Shown: in pieces, positions 52,980-64,000 of the stretch | How positions within the stretch are numbered: position 1 is the stretch's first letter | Layout: each line of letters begins with the position of its first letter | NCBI RefSeq assembly: GCF_014489845.1 | Contig: NZ_JABURY010000003.1 | Location: forward strand, 20,460-84,459 | DNA length: 64,000 nt | Direction of reading: 5' to 3' | Origin: Frischella japonica | Lineage (GTDB): Bacteria; Pseudomonadota; Gammaproteobacteria; Enterobacterales; Orbaceae | Notes under the pieces: generated by a model | The model's input: the letters and a program-made list of their open reading frames with translations, nothing else | What the model was told of the DNA's origin: nothing | Databases searched by the model: none | Translations under genes and position numbers: made by a program

Positions 52980-55697
52980 ATGTTATTAAATTTATTAACA
53001 AAAGTATTTGGTAGTCGTAATGAACGTGTCTTAAAAATGATGCGTAAACGCGTTGAAAAAATCAATGCCTTAGAACCTGCAATGGTGGCATTATCTGACG
53101 AAGAGCTAAAAGCAAAAACCGCCGAATTTAAACAGCGTATTACCAGTGGTTCAAGTTTAGATACGATATTAGAAGAAGCTTTCGCTGTAGTGCGTGAAGC
53201 AAGTAAGCGCGTTTTTGGGATGCGCCATTTTGATGTGCAATTAATTGGTGGCATGGTATTAAATGAACGTTGTATTGCTGAAATGCGAACTGGTGAGGGT
53301 AAAACACTTACCGCAACTTTGCCTGCTTATCTTAATGCACTTACTGGTAAAGGTGTGCATGTTGTAACAGTCAATGACTATTTAGCCCAACGTGATGCTG
53401 AAAATAATCGTCCACTTTTTGAATTTTTAGGGTTAACCGTTGGTATAAATTTACCTAACATGCCAACATCAGAAAAACGTGCTGCCTATAATGCAGATAT
53501 TACATATGGCACAAATAATGAGTATGGATTTGATTATTTACGCGATAATATGGTGTTTAATAAAGAATCTCGTGTACAGCGTCCGCTTAACTATGCGTTA
53601 GTTGATGAAGTTGATTCGATATTAATCGATGAAGCGAGAACGCCATTAATTATTTCCGGTCCAGCAGAAGATAGTTCAGATCGCTATGTAAGAATTAATA
53701 AAATTGTGCCTTATCTTACTCGGCAAGAAAAAGAAGATACCGAAGAATTTCAAGGTGATGGTGATTTTTCAATTGATGAAAAATCTCGTCAAGTTAACTT
53801 GACTGAACGCGGTTTACTAAAAGTTGAAGAACTTCTTATACGAGAAGGTATTATCAAAAGTGATGAATCTTTATATGCCCCAAATAATATTGTGCTTATG
53901 CATCATATTAATGCTGCATTACGTGCTCATCATTTATTCCACCGTGATGTAGATTATATTGTAAAAAATGGTGAAGTCATCATTGTTGATGAACATACTG
54001 GTCGTACTATGGAAGGGCGACGTTGGTCAGATGGTTTACACCAAGCAGTAGAAGCTAAAGAAGGTGCTAAAATACAAAATGAAAATCAAACACTTGCTTC
54101 AATCACATTCCAGAATTATTTCCGTTTGTATCAAAAATTAGCAGGTATGACTGGTACCGCAGATACAGAAGCATTCGAATTTAATCAAATTTATGGTCTA
54201 GATACTATTGTGGTGCCAACCAATAAACCAATGTTACGTAAAGATCTCCCTGATTTAGTGTTTATGACTGAAAAAGAAAAACTTGATGCAATCGTTGCTG
54301 ATGTTAAGAGTTGTGTAGCAAAAGGTCAGCCGGTATTGGTTGGTACCGCCTCAATTGAAAAATCAGAATTGGTATCACACTTCTTAAATCAAGCTAAAAT
54401 TAAACATAGTGTACTAAATGCAAAATTTCATGCTCAAGAAGCCGAAATTATTGCTGATGCGGGACGTAAAGGCGCGGTAACCATAGCGACAAATATGGCG
54501 GGGCGGGGTACCGATATTATGCTGGGTGGAAATTGGCAAATGGAAATTGCTAAATTGGAATCACCAACCCCAGAGCAAGTGCAAGCGATAAAACAGGACT
54601 GGCAAGTTCGTCATGAAGAAATTATTCAGCTCGGAGGTTTATATATTCTGGGAACGGAACGTCATGAATCACGCCGCATTGATAATCAATTACGAGGTCG
54701 TTCTGGTCGCCAAGGTGATCCTGGGGTATCTCGTTTTTACCTTTCCTTAGAAGACCCACTAATGCGTATTTTTGCTTCTGATCGAGTCGGTGGCGTGATG
54801 CGTAAATTAGGAATGAAAAATGGTGAAGCCATTGAACATCCTTTGGTAACAAAAGCTATTGCTAATGCGCAAAAGAAAGTTGAAAGTCGTAATTTTGATA
54901 TTCGTAAACAACTATTGGAATTTGATGATGTTGCTAATGATCAACGACGAGCGATTTATTCACAACGTAATGATTTATTAGATAATCATGATATTAAAGA
55001 GATGATAGATTCGATCAGAAGCGATGTATTTAATAGTCTTATTGATCAGTATATTCCCCCTCAGTCTATTGAAGAAATGTGGGATGTTAAAGGTCTAGAA
55101 GTTGCTTTAAAAAAGGATTTTGATCTGGATTTACCTATCTCAACATGGCTTGACGAAGAAATGAATCTGCATGAAGAAAACTTGCGAGAACGCATTCAAA
55201 ACATTGCTAAGCAGACATATCAAGATAAAGAAAATTCTGTTGGTAGTGAAGCATTCCGTCATTTTGAAAAGAATGTGATGTTGCAAACATTAGATACCCT
55301 ATGGAAAGATCATTTAGCCGCCATGGATTATTTGCGTCAGGGTATTCATTTACGTGGGTATGCGCAAAAGGATCCAAAACAAGAATATAAACGTGAATCT
55401 TTCGACATGTTTGCGAATATGTTAGAAACGCTTAAGTATGATGTGATTGGTGTGCTTAGCCGTGTACGTATTCAATCGCAACAAGAAATTGAAGAGGCTG
55501 AAAGACAAAGAGAAGCAGAACTTCAAAAATTAGCTGAAAAACAACGCCTTAGCCATAGTGATATGGATGAAGCTCACAATAATAAGTCGCAAAATGCACA
55601 ACCATTAGTGCGTGCTCAGGCGAAAATTGGACGTAATGATCCTTGTCCATGTGGTTCAGGTAAAAAATATAAACATTGTCATGGGGCTGTTCAATAA
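52980..55697 (+). CDS. secA: SecA preprotein translocase ATPase
   Basis: Motor ATPase of 905 aa that drives secreted proteins through SecYEG. Walker A region [24 protein letters not shown]-like [21 protein letters not shown], motif [10 protein letters not shown], motif VI region [12 protein letters not shown] and the two-helix finger region are present. The C-terminal zinc motif [14 protein letters not shown] binds SecB. Length fits E. coli (901). It follows secM and is followed by mutT, the conserved order. Confidence 0.99.
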   Translation: MLLNLLTKVFGSRNERVLKMMRKRVEKINALEPAMVALSDEELKAKTAEFKQRITSGSSLDTILEEAFAVVREASKRVFGMRHFDVQLIGGMVLNERCIAEMRTGEGKTLTATLPAYLNALTGKGVHVVTVNDYLAQRDAENNRPLFEFLGLTVGINLPNMPTSEKRAAYNADITYGTNNEYGFDYLRDNMVFNKESRVQRPLNYALVDEVDSILIDEARTPLIISGPAEDSSDRYVRINKIVPYLTRQEKEDTEEFQGDGDFSIDEKSRQVNLTERGLLKVEELLIREGIIKSDESLYAPNNIVLMHHINAALRAHHLFHRDVDYIVKNGEVIIVDEHTGRTMEGRRWSDGLHQAVEAKEGAKIQNENQTLASITFQNYFRLYQKLAGMTGTADTEAFEFNQIYGLDTIVVPTNKPMLRKDLPDLVFMTEKEKLDAIVADVKSCVAKGQPVLVGTASIEKSELVSHFLNQAKIKHSVLNAKFHAQEAEIIADAGRKGAVTIATNMAGRGTDIMLGGNWQMEIAKLESPTPEQVQAIKQDWQVRHEEIIQLGGLYILGTERHESRRIDNQLRGRSGRQGDPGVSRFYLSLEDPLMRIFASDRVGGVMRKLGMKNGEAIEHPLVTKAIANAQKKVESRNFDIRKQLLEFDDVANDQRRAIYSQRNDLLDNHDIKEMIDSIRSDVFNSLIDQYIPPQSIEEMWDVKGLEVALKKDFDLDLPISTWLDEEMNLHEENLRERIQNIAKQTYQDKENSVGSEAFRHFEKNVMLQTLDTLWKDHLAAMDYLRQGIHLRGYAQKDPKQEYKRESFDMFANMLETLKYDVIGVLSRVRIQSQQEIEEAERQREAELQKLAEKQRLSHSDMDEAHNNKSQNAQPLVRAQAKIGRNDPCPCGSGKKYKHCHGAVQ

Positions 55698-55740
55698 GGG
55701 TAAAGTTTAGTATTATCTTCTTTGATTTTTTACACTTATC

Positions 55741-55769
55741 GATGTTGTGGTTAGGATTACCGCAACATC
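55741..55769 (+). terminator. hairpin between secA and mutT
   Basis: GATGTTGTGGT, 7-nt loop, ACCGCAACATC (11 pairs, one G-U). No T-run, so it may be a partial terminator or processing site. Confidence 0.45.
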
Positions 55770-55799
55770 ATAGTTAACAGGGGGAAAATCAACGACATT

Positions 55800-56201
55800 A
55801 TGAAAAACGTCGAAATTGCTGTAGGTATCATTCGTTCTCATGATGGAAAAATTTTTATTACTCAACGTGGCGAAAGTTCTCATCTAGCAGGTTTTTGGGA
55901 ATTTCCTGGTGGGAAAATAGAGTTGAATGAAACACCTTTTCAAGCGTTACAGCGTGAAATTGCAGAAGAAGTCGATATTCATATTCATGAAGCAACATTT
56001 TTAAAAACCATTGAACATGAATACAGCGATTATTTTATCACAATTCATACCTATCTAATTGAAGAGTGGGATGGAGAGCCATTTGCGGCGGAAGGTCAGC
56101 CTAGTCGTTGGATTGATGAAGAAGATCTTAATGCTGATGAGTTTCCTGATGCAAATCGTTCAATCATTGAAATGCTCAAGAATTTAGACAATAATATTTA
56201 G
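55800..56201 (+). CDS. mutT: MutT 8-oxo-dGTP diphosphatase
   Basis: Nudix hydrolase of 133 aa that removes 8-oxo-dGTP from the nucleotide pool and so prevents A-to-C transversions. The Nudix box is complete: GGKIELNETPFQALQREIAEE. The N-terminal VEIAVGIIRSHDGKIFITQR and FWEFPGGK are typical of MutT. Same position after secA as in E. coli. Confidence 0.95.
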   Translation: MKNVEIAVGIIRSHDGKIFITQRGESSHLAGFWEFPGGKIELNETPFQALQREIAEEVDIHIHEATFLKTIEHEYSDYFITIHTYLIEEWDGEPFAAEGQPSRWIDEEDLNADEFPDANRSIIEMLKNLDNNI

Positions 56202-56301
56202 AATTTCATTAACTTAGCCAAATTGAACAACCTTTATTCGTTGGTCGCATTTTGTTAGCTATTTTAGTATAATATTTCCAATTTTCTCACCTTATAAATG
56301 A

Positions 56302-58194
<1,893 letters not shown>

Positions 58195-58290
58195 CTTCAT
58201 CGATATTTTAATCCGAACAATAGTCAAGTCGTATTAATTGAAAACGTTAAGTTATATTTTGATTAGTTTTTTTAAATCGAAGGAATACTG

Positions 58291-60534
58291 ATGAGTGAGA
58301 TTACTCATGATGGTGTAGAGATGCAATCTTTACAAAAATTTACTGAAAGTGCCTATTTAAATTACTCAATGTACGTCATTATGGATCGTGCATTACCATT
58401 TATTGGTGATGGTTTAAAACCCGTACAAAGACGCATCGTTTATGCGATGTCTGAATTAGGACTTAATGCGCAAGCGAAATATAAAAAGTCAGCCAGAACT
58501 GTAGGTGATGTATTAGGTAAATATCACCCTCATGGTGATAGCGCATGTTATGAAGCAATGGTATTAATGGCCCAGCCATTTTCTTATCGATATCCACTAG
58601 TTGATGGGCAAGGAAACTGGGGGGCGCCGGATGATCCTAAGTCATTTGCCGCAATGCGTTATACCGAATCAAGATTATCAAAGTATGCTGATTTACTGCT
58701 ATCAGAATTAGGACAAGGGACTGTTGATTATGTGGCCAATTTTGATGGTACCCTTCAAGAACCTAAGATGTTACCTGCGCGTTTACCAAATATTTTATTG
58801 AATGGTACAACAGGGATTGCAGTAGGGATGGCAACGGATATTCCACCACATAATATTCAAGAAGTGACTAATGCAATCATAATGTTACTTGATAACCCAC
58901 AAGCGACTTTAACTGATATTATGACCCAAATTCAAGGTCCTGATTATCCAACATCGGCCGAGATTATTACTGCACCAAGTGATATTGCTAAAATTTACGA
59001 GACAGGTCGTGGCTCAATTAGAATGCGTGCAGTATGGAATAAAGAGGATGGTGATATCGTTATTACAGAGCTACCACATCAAGTATCCGGCGCTAAAATT
59101 CTTGAACAAATTGCGACACAAATGCGCAATAAAAAATTACCATTGATTGAAGATTTACGAGATGAATCCGATCATGAAAATCCAACTCGTCTCGTTTTAG
59201 TTCCTCGTTCTAATCGTGTCGATCCAGAACAAGTAATGAATCATCTTTTTGTTACAACAGATTTAGAAAAAAGCTATCGGGTTAATCTTAATATGATTGG
59301 TTTAGATCAAAAACCATCTGTTAAGAGTTTATTAACAATTTTAACTGAATGGATTGAATATCGTCGAACCACAGTAACAAGACGGTTGAATTATCGGTTA
59401 GATAAAGTGTTAAAACGCTTGCATATTTTAGATGGTTTATTGATTGCATTTCTTAACATTGATGAAGTTATTGAAATAATTCGTCATAATGATGATCCTA
59501 AACAAGAGTTAATTAAACGTTTCTTAATTAGCGAAACTCAAGCTGAAGCAATATTAGAACTTAAATTACGGCATTTGGCAAAATTAGAAGAAATGAAGAT
59601 CACTAGTGAACAAAATCAACTTGCTAAAGAACGTGATCAGTTACAAACCTTATTATCTTCCAATCGCAGGTTAAATACATTAATTAAAAAAGAAATTATT
59701 GCTGATTCAGAAAAATACGGCGATGATCGACGTTCACCAATTGTAGAACGCGCAGAAGCTAAAGCTATAACGGAACAAGAACTTACGCCATCTGAACCCG
59801 TTACTATTGTATTATCAGAAATGGGATGGGTGCGCAGTGCTAAAGGGCATGATATTGATCCAACAACCCTGAGTTATAAAGCTGGCGATAATTATAAAGC
59901 TTCAGTAAAAGGTAAAAGTAATCAACCCGTAGTTTTTATTGATTCCAGTGGTAGAAGTTATGCGATTGAACCTAATACACTACCTTCAGCAAGAGGTCAA
60001 GGTGAACCACTTAGTGGTAAGTTATCTTTACCGGTTGGGGCAAGTATTGAACAATTGATTATGAGTACAAATGAGCAACAGAAAATTGTTATGGCTTCTG
60101 ATGCCGGATATGGTTTTATTTGTACATTTGCTGATTTAGTGACTCGTAACCGCAATGGAAAAGCGATTATTACTTTACCAACCAACGCTAAAGTTATGCC
60201 ACTCATTGAAATTGAGGATGATAAATCACTGTTGTTAGTACTTACTAACACTGGGAGAATGTTAATCTTTCCTGTAAATAGCTTGCCTGAATTATCAAAA
60301 GGTAAAGGGAATAAAATCATTGCAATAGCAAGTGCCCAAGCTGAAAAACATGAGGATTATCTAACTTATATGACTCTCATTTCCACAGAGTCTTGCGTTA
60401 CATTATATGTCGGTAAACGTAAATTAATATTGAAACCATCCGATTTACAAAAATTTATTGCAGAAAGAGGGAGAAAAGGCTCGTTATTACCAAGAGGTTT
60501 GCAACGAGTTGATCGAATAGAGATAGATGGATAA
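58291..60534 (+). CDS. parC: topoisomerase IV subunit A (ParC)
   Basis: DNA-cleaving subunit of 747 aa. The catalytic Tyr124 lies in [10 protein letters not shown]. The quinolone region is of the susceptible type, with Ser84 and Glu88 in [12 protein letters not shown] (Ser80 and Glu84 in E. coli numbering). The C-terminal beta-pinwheel follows from about residue 500. Directly downstream of parE; in E. coli the two are separated by other genes. The N-terminus is four residues longer than in E. coli. Confidence 0.98.
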   Translation: MSEITHDGVEMQSLQKFTESAYLNYSMYVIMDRALPFIGDGLKPVQRRIVYAMSELGLNAQAKYKKSARTVGDVLGKYHPHGDSACYEAMVLMAQPFSYRYPLVDGQGNWGAPDDPKSFAAMRYTESRLSKYADLLLSELGQGTVDYVANFDGTLQEPKMLPARLPNILLNGTTGIAVGMATDIPPHNIQEVTNAIIMLLDNPQATLTDIMTQIQGPDYPTSAEIITAPSDIAKIYETGRGSIRMRAVWNKEDGDIVITELPHQVSGAKILEQIATQMRNKKLPLIEDLRDESDHENPTRLVLVPRSNRVDPEQVMNHLFVTTDLEKSYRVNLNMIGLDQKPSVKSLLTILTEWIEYRRTTVTRRLNYRLDKVLKRLHILDGLLIAFLNIDEVIEIIRHNDDPKQELIKRFLISETQAEAILELKLRHLAKLEEMKITSEQNQLAKERDQLQTLLSSNRRLNTLIKKEIIADSEKYGDDRRSPIVERAEAKAITEQELTPSEPVTIVLSEMGWVRSAKGHDIDPTTLSYKAGDNYKASVKGKSNQPVVFIDSSGRSYAIEPNTLPSARGQGEPLSGKLSLPVGASIEQLIMSTNEQQKIVMASDAGYGFICTFADLVTRNRNGKAIITLPTNAKVMPLIEIEDDKSLLLVLTNTGRMLIFPVNSLPELSKGKGNKIIAIASAQAEKHEDYLTYMTLISTESCVTLYVGKRKLILKPSDLQKFIAERGRKGSLLPRGLQRVDRIEIDG

Positions 60535-60579
60535 CATCATATTAATTGAGGCGGTTGAAGGTCTTTAGGAGCGATAAAT

Positions 60580-61419
60580 ATGTCTTTTATCTGGGCAATT
60601 GTCACAGGTATTGTTTTTTCTTATTTTTTTAAAAATAGTTTAATGTTTTTTGTTGGTTTATTTGTTGGTCCTATGTTATATCGCTTTTTTAATAATATGG
60701 CGCCTGTAAGAGATAACCCAGCAAACCCTACATTATATTTAACGGTGGCTTTTGAAGTTCTGGGACATTTAAGTAAAGCTAAAGGTCAGGTAACCGTTGA
60801 TGATATAAGACTTGCTAGTCACTATATGGATCAATTACAGCTTGATGCTGAAAAACGCAAGTTAGCTCAGGACTCATTTAATCGTGGTAAAGTAACTAAC
60901 TATCCGTTACGTAAGCGATTGAATGAAATTTATAATCAATATCGTTATAGAAGAAAAGTCTTAATGGTATTTTGTGAACAGCTTATTCAAGCGGCAATGA
61001 GCGACGGTTATTTAGATGAAAAAGAAAAGCAAATTTTGAATATTGTGGCTGAAGAATTTCATATTCCTAAAGCTCAAATGGCTATTTATATTCAAATGAT
61101 CATGGCGAGTTATCAATTCCAACGCCAGCAGTATTCCAATCAAAATTATCAATCACAGCATAAAGGTAACTATCAAAGACATTATCAGCAATCAACTTCA
61201 AAAAATGATATCAATAACGCTTATCGAGTTTTAGGCGTGGATCCTTCAGTAGATGTGGTGATTATTAAACGTGCTTATCGCAAATTGATGAACGAACACC
61301 ATCCTGATAAGTTAGTTTCAAAAGGATTACCTAAAGAAATGTTAGAAGCAGCAAAGAAACGATCACAAGAAATTCAAGCTGCTTACGATTTAATTAAAGC
61401 TGATAGAGGCTTTAAATAA
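60580..61419 (+). CDS. djlA: DjlA membrane-anchored DnaJ-like co-chaperone
   Basis: Protein of 279 aa. N-terminal membrane segment (about 2-30, with Gly-rich FVGLFVGPMLYRFF), TerB-like helical domain (about 60-180, MSDGYLDEKEKQILNIVAEE), a Gln/Asn/His-rich linker, then a C-terminal J-domain with HPD (MNEHHPDKLVSKG). In E. coli DjlA stimulates DnaK and can activate the Rcs envelope stress system. It lies 45 bp after parC. Confidence 0.95.
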   Translation: MSFIWAIVTGIVFSYFFKNSLMFFVGLFVGPMLYRFFNNMAPVRDNPANPTLYLTVAFEVLGHLSKAKGQVTVDDIRLASHYMDQLQLDAEKRKLAQDSFNRGKVTNYPLRKRLNEIYNQYRYRRKVLMVFCEQLIQAAMSDGYLDEKEKQILNIVAEEFHIPKAQMAIYIQMIMASYQFQRQQYSNQNYQSQHKGNYQRHYQQSTSKNDINNAYRVLGVDPSVDVVIIKRAYRKLMNEHHPDKLVSKGLPKEMLEAAKKRSQEIQAAYDLIKADRGFK

Positions 61420-61444
61420 AATTCATAATTGAGAGAAAGCATTT

Positions 61445-62896
61445 ATGATGCATTGGCGTTCTATTATTCGGATTGTTGGACTACTCATCTCGCTTTTATC
61501 GGTGTTTATGTTAATACCTGCGTTAATTGCTATTATTTATCGTGATGGTGGAGGTGCTATATTTGTTCAGTCTTTTTTTCTTGCATTTATTTTAGGTATC
61601 ATATTATGGCTGCCGAATCGTAAATATAAACAAGATCTTAGTACGCGTGAGGGTTTTTTAATTGTTGTTTTATTTTGGGTTGTGTTAGGCACGATTGCAG
61701 CATTTCCATTTATTTTTGATAATCATCTCAACCTAAATCTAACAACGGCATTTTTTGAATCTTTTTCTGGACTAACAACTACTGGTGCAACAAGTATTAT
61801 TCATCTTGATACTTTACCTAAGGCGCTACTTTTCTATCGACAGTTATTACAATGGTTAGGAGGAATGGGAATTATTGTATTAGCAGTCGCTATTCTGCCT
61901 TTACTCGGGGTTGGGGGAATGCAATTATATCGTGCTGAAATACCTGGCCCACAAAAAGATAGTAAGGTTCAACCTCGTATTGCACAAACAGCAAAAACGT
62001 TATGGTCCATTTATATATTTCTAACGGTTATTTGTGCTGTTAGTTTATGGTTAGCGGGGATGGATGGTTTCGATGCGATATCCCATAGTTTTTCAACAAT
62101 ATCCATGGGGGGATTTTCAACCCATGATGCTAGCTTGGCTTATTTTCATAATCCTATTATTAATTATATTATTACTTTCTTTATTATATTATCGGGTTGT
62201 AATTTTGCTCTGCATTTTAATGCTTTTAATCAATTTTCCATTAGACAATATTTCAAAGACCAAGAATTTAGAGCGTTTATTACCATTTTAGCAATATTAA
62301 TAGCTATTAGTATTGTTATTATTTATCTATGGAGCGATAAAGGATTCAATACATCGGTAGATAAGGTCGTTTTACAAGTTGTGTCTACGGCAACGACCAC
62401 CGGCTTCGCCATTGATGATCCTTATCATTGGCCGCCTTTATTACCAATAATGTTATTATGTGCATCATTTATTGGTGGTTGTGCTGGTTCGATTGGTGGA
62501 GGCATGAAAGTGGTAAGAGTATTACTGCTATTTATGCAAGGTTCACGCGAACTTAAGCGTTTAGTACATCCTAATGCAATTTATAGTCTAAAACTTAATA
62601 ACCGCGTGTTACCAGAACGAATTATTGAGGCTGTTTGGGGATTTTTTTCTGCTTATGCTTTAGTGTTTTTAATAAGTTTTTTTATTGTTGTCGCCAATGG
62701 CTTAAGTGCAATGGATGCTTTCTACATTGTCGCTTCTTCGTTAAATAATTTAGGTATTGGCATTGATGACGCAAGTGACACATTTACTCATGTTGGTGAA
62801 ATAGTGCAATGGGTTATGATAATCGATATGTTATTTGGAAGATTAGAGATTTTCACATTGTTGGTTATTTTTACGCCAGCATTTTGGAAATCATAA
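61445..62896 (+). CDS. trkH: TrkH potassium uptake channel subunit
   Basis: Membrane subunit of 483 aa of the Trk potassium system, gated by cytosolic TrkA. Four P-loop repeats are visible with filter Gly residues (SFSGLTTTGATSI, FSTISMGGFSTHD, VSTATTTGFAIDD, ASSLNNLGIGID). Start MMHWRSIIRIVGLLISLLS; the second Met fits E. coli TrkH best. trkA is not in the window. It lies between djlA and hemG; in E. coli trkH is also next to hemG. Confidence 0.97.
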   Translation: MMHWRSIIRIVGLLISLLSVFMLIPALIAIIYRDGGGAIFVQSFFLAFILGIILWLPNRKYKQDLSTREGFLIVVLFWVVLGTIAAFPFIFDNHLNLNLTTAFFESFSGLTTTGATSIIHLDTLPKALLFYRQLLQWLGGMGIIVLAVAILPLLGVGGMQLYRAEIPGPQKDSKVQPRIAQTAKTLWSIYIFLTVICAVSLWLAGMDGFDAISHSFSTISMGGFSTHDASLAYFHNPIINYIITFFIILSGCNFALHFNAFNQFSIRQYFKDQEFRAFITILAILIAISIVIIYLWSDKGFNTSVDKVVLQVVSTATTTGFAIDDPYHWPPLLPIMLLCASFIGGCAGSIGGGMKVVRVLLLFMQGSRELKRLVHPNAIYSLKLNNRVLPERIIEAVWGFFSAYALVFLISFFIVVANGLSAMDAFYIVASSLNNLGIGIDDASDTFTHVGEIVQWVMIIDMLFGRLEIFTLLVIFTPAFWKS

Positions 62897-62969
62897 TTGT
62901 TAATTTCGGAATATTAATATTATTCTTAATATGTTAATTATAAGAGTACTATTTTTATCAAGAGTCTAT

Positions 62970-63515
62970 ATGAAAACGTTACTATTATATACAACCCATG
63001 AACAACAGACCGCAAAAATTATGCAACGCATTAAAAGCCAGCTTGGTTCAGAATTTGATTGTACATTGATTGAATTAAGATATGATTCGCAAATTAATTT
63101 ATGTGAATATCAGTCGGTAATTATAGGTACCTCAATTCGTTATGGGTTTTATAGCAATTTAATTAAACAATTTATTGATAATAATTATCAACAATTGAAT
63201 CTGATGAAAAGTGCCTTTTTTGGTGTCAATCTTATTGCGCGAAAAATAAATAAAAATACACCGGAAACTAATTTATATACACGAAAGTTCTTAGCTAAAA
63301 TAAAATGGTTTCCTAAATTAAAAGCTGTATTTGCAGGGGCACTTTTTTATCCAAGCTATAATTGGTTTGATCGAAATATGATACGTTTTATTATGTGGTT
63401 AGGTAAAGGCGATACTGACGTAACTAAACCTATTATTGAGTATACTGATTGGGATAAAGTTGATATTTTTGCGCAAACTTTTAAAAAGTATATTAATCAA
63501 TCCACATTAGATTAA
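62970..63515 (+). CDS. hemG: protoporphyrinogen oxidase HemG
   Basis: Flavodoxin-like protein of 181 aa that oxidises protoporphyrinogen IX late in haem synthesis, passing electrons to quinones. The FMN loop is MKTLLLYTTHEQQTAKIMQ, then VIIGTSIRYGFYSN. A long insert near residues 115-150 (KFLAKIKWFPKLKAVFAGAL) is typical of HemG. The frame begins at 62931, but ATG 62970 matches the family start. It ends about 265 bp before the rRNA promoters, the same neighbour as in E. coli. Confidence 0.93.
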   Translation: MKTLLLYTTHEQQTAKIMQRIKSQLGSEFDCTLIELRYDSQINLCEYQSVIIGTSIRYGFYSNLIKQFIDNNYQQLNLMKSAFFGVNLIARKINKNTPETNLYTRKFLAKIKWFPKLKAVFAGALFYPSYNWFDRNMIRFIMWLGKGDTDVTKPIIEYTDWDKVDIFAQTFKKYINQSTLD

Positions 63516-63779
63516 TGTTTTGTAACCCAATAATTTTTAGTAACAGCTAGTGGTATATTTTACATAGCTTATCAATTAGATTTTAAACAAATAATTGTAG
63601 ATAAAGATATTAGATAAGATATTTTATGTTTTGTTATATATGCCGTTAACATATTGAATTGTGCATCACTAAGTTTGATAACTAATCATAAATTCTCGCC
63701 TCATAGTATGGAATTTGTACAGATTTGTGATGATCCGCACAAACAATAATCAACTGATAAAAAAAGATCGAAATAGCAG
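63516..63779. other. intergenic region between hemG and rrn promoters
   Basis: A/T-rich DNA with no gene and no clear terminator for hemG. The last 60 bp before the first rrn promoter has A-tracts that could act as an UP element or as Fis sites, but no Fis consensus was verified. Confidence 0.4.
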
Positions 63780-63807
63780 TTGAAGAAAGCGAAAAGATCG
63801 TTATAAT
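63780..63807 (+). promoter_or_regulatory. rRNA operon promoter P1
   Basis: -35 TTGAAG (63780-63785), 16-bp spacer, -10 TATAAT (63802-63807) followed by GCGCATCC. This C/G-rich discriminator is almost the same as in E. coli rrn P1 promoters and implies growth-rate and ppGpp control. Confidence 0.8.
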
Positions 63808-63896
63808 GCGCATCCACTGATTGATTGAGAGCGACGAAAGGAATTCTGATTCAAACAGTATGTAGAAGAAAATTTTGAAAAAAGATAAAAATTTTC

Positions 63897-63925
63897 TTGA
63901 CGGATAAAAAAGGATAGCGTAGTAT
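63897..63925 (+). promoter_or_regulatory. rRNA operon promoter P2
   Basis: -35 TTGACG (63897-63902), 17-bp spacer, -10 TAGTAT (63920-63925) followed by ACGCAACCC. About 118 bp downstream of P1, similar to the tandem spacing in E. coli. Confidence 0.8.
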
Positions 63926-63932
63926 ACGCAAC

Positions 63933-64000
63933 CCTTGAGACAGTAAACCTAGAAGGTAAACTGTTAGCTCTTTAAAAAGTAAAAACAGACAATCTGTGTG
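63933..64000 (+). promoter_or_regulatory. rRNA leader with boxA antitermination signal
   Basis: The leader contains AGCTCTTTAAAAA at 63966-63977, matching boxA (TGCTCTTTAACAA in E. coli), and ends CAGACAATCTGTGTG, the same sequence that follows boxA in E. coli rrn leaders. The 16S rRNA gene should begin about 130 nt beyond the window. Confidence 0.85.

Overview
The window is a clearly A+T-rich stretch of chromosome from a gammaproteobacterium. Nearly every gene has a close enterobacterial/pasteurellacean counterpart (IscR, HscA, SecM, RapZ, EnvC, ZapG, DegS, ParC/ParE). The very high A+T content and reduced versions of several operons fit the family Orbaceae (Gilliamella-like insect gut symbionts). 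The genus is inferred from overall character, not from a database match. I see no prophage, insertion sequence, CRISPR array or tRNA gene. The window is core genome with a few unusual local features.

Layout. 1-2090: a possible partial gene at the left edge, then a NarK-type nitrate/nitrite transporter with its own terminator. 2112-7682: the isc iron-sulfur operon (iscR-iscS-iscU-iscA-hscB-hscA-fdx) behind two abutting IscR-type operators. 7799-11969: minus-strand tehB, fmt and an SLC13/RCK-type permease. 12302-26286: the S10, spc and alpha ribosomal protein operons in classical order, with secY, rpmJ and rpoA, ending in a strong terminator. 26458-31817: slyX, radC, slyD, ubiA and plsB. 32065-32742: rpmB-rpmG. 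33631-37387: gpmI, envC and a divergent polysaccharide deacetylase.

37940-42282 (minus): lptC-lptA-lptB-rpoN-rapZ, the LPS-export/sigma-54 cluster, lacking the usual hpf, ptsN and npr. 42428-46214: acylphosphatase, then macA-macB. 46837-47877: a lone LacD-type aldolase. 47937-52253 (minus): rpmE, degS, degQ, zapG and a DUF721 gene. 52503-56201: secM, secA and mutT. 56305-63515: parE-parC-djlA-trkH-hemG. The right end (63780-64000) is the promoter and leader of an rRNA operon whose 16S gene begins just outside the window; hemG next to rrn is also the E. coli arrangement.

The most interesting locus is secM-secA. The small ORF ahead of secA keeps the SecM signal peptide and the GIRAGP arrest core but has lost the Trp of the classical motif. 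The bases directly after the arrest codon can pair with the secA ribosome binding site about 120 nt downstream, as expected for force-sensing translational control. Other points worth checking are the tandem IscR operators, the iscU-iscA gap and missing iscX, the trimmed rpoN cluster, the isolated lacD, a Fur-box-like element on an extended -10 promoter upstream of rpmB, and a 31-codon ORF with a promoter and good ribosome binding site downstream of the deacetylase gene.
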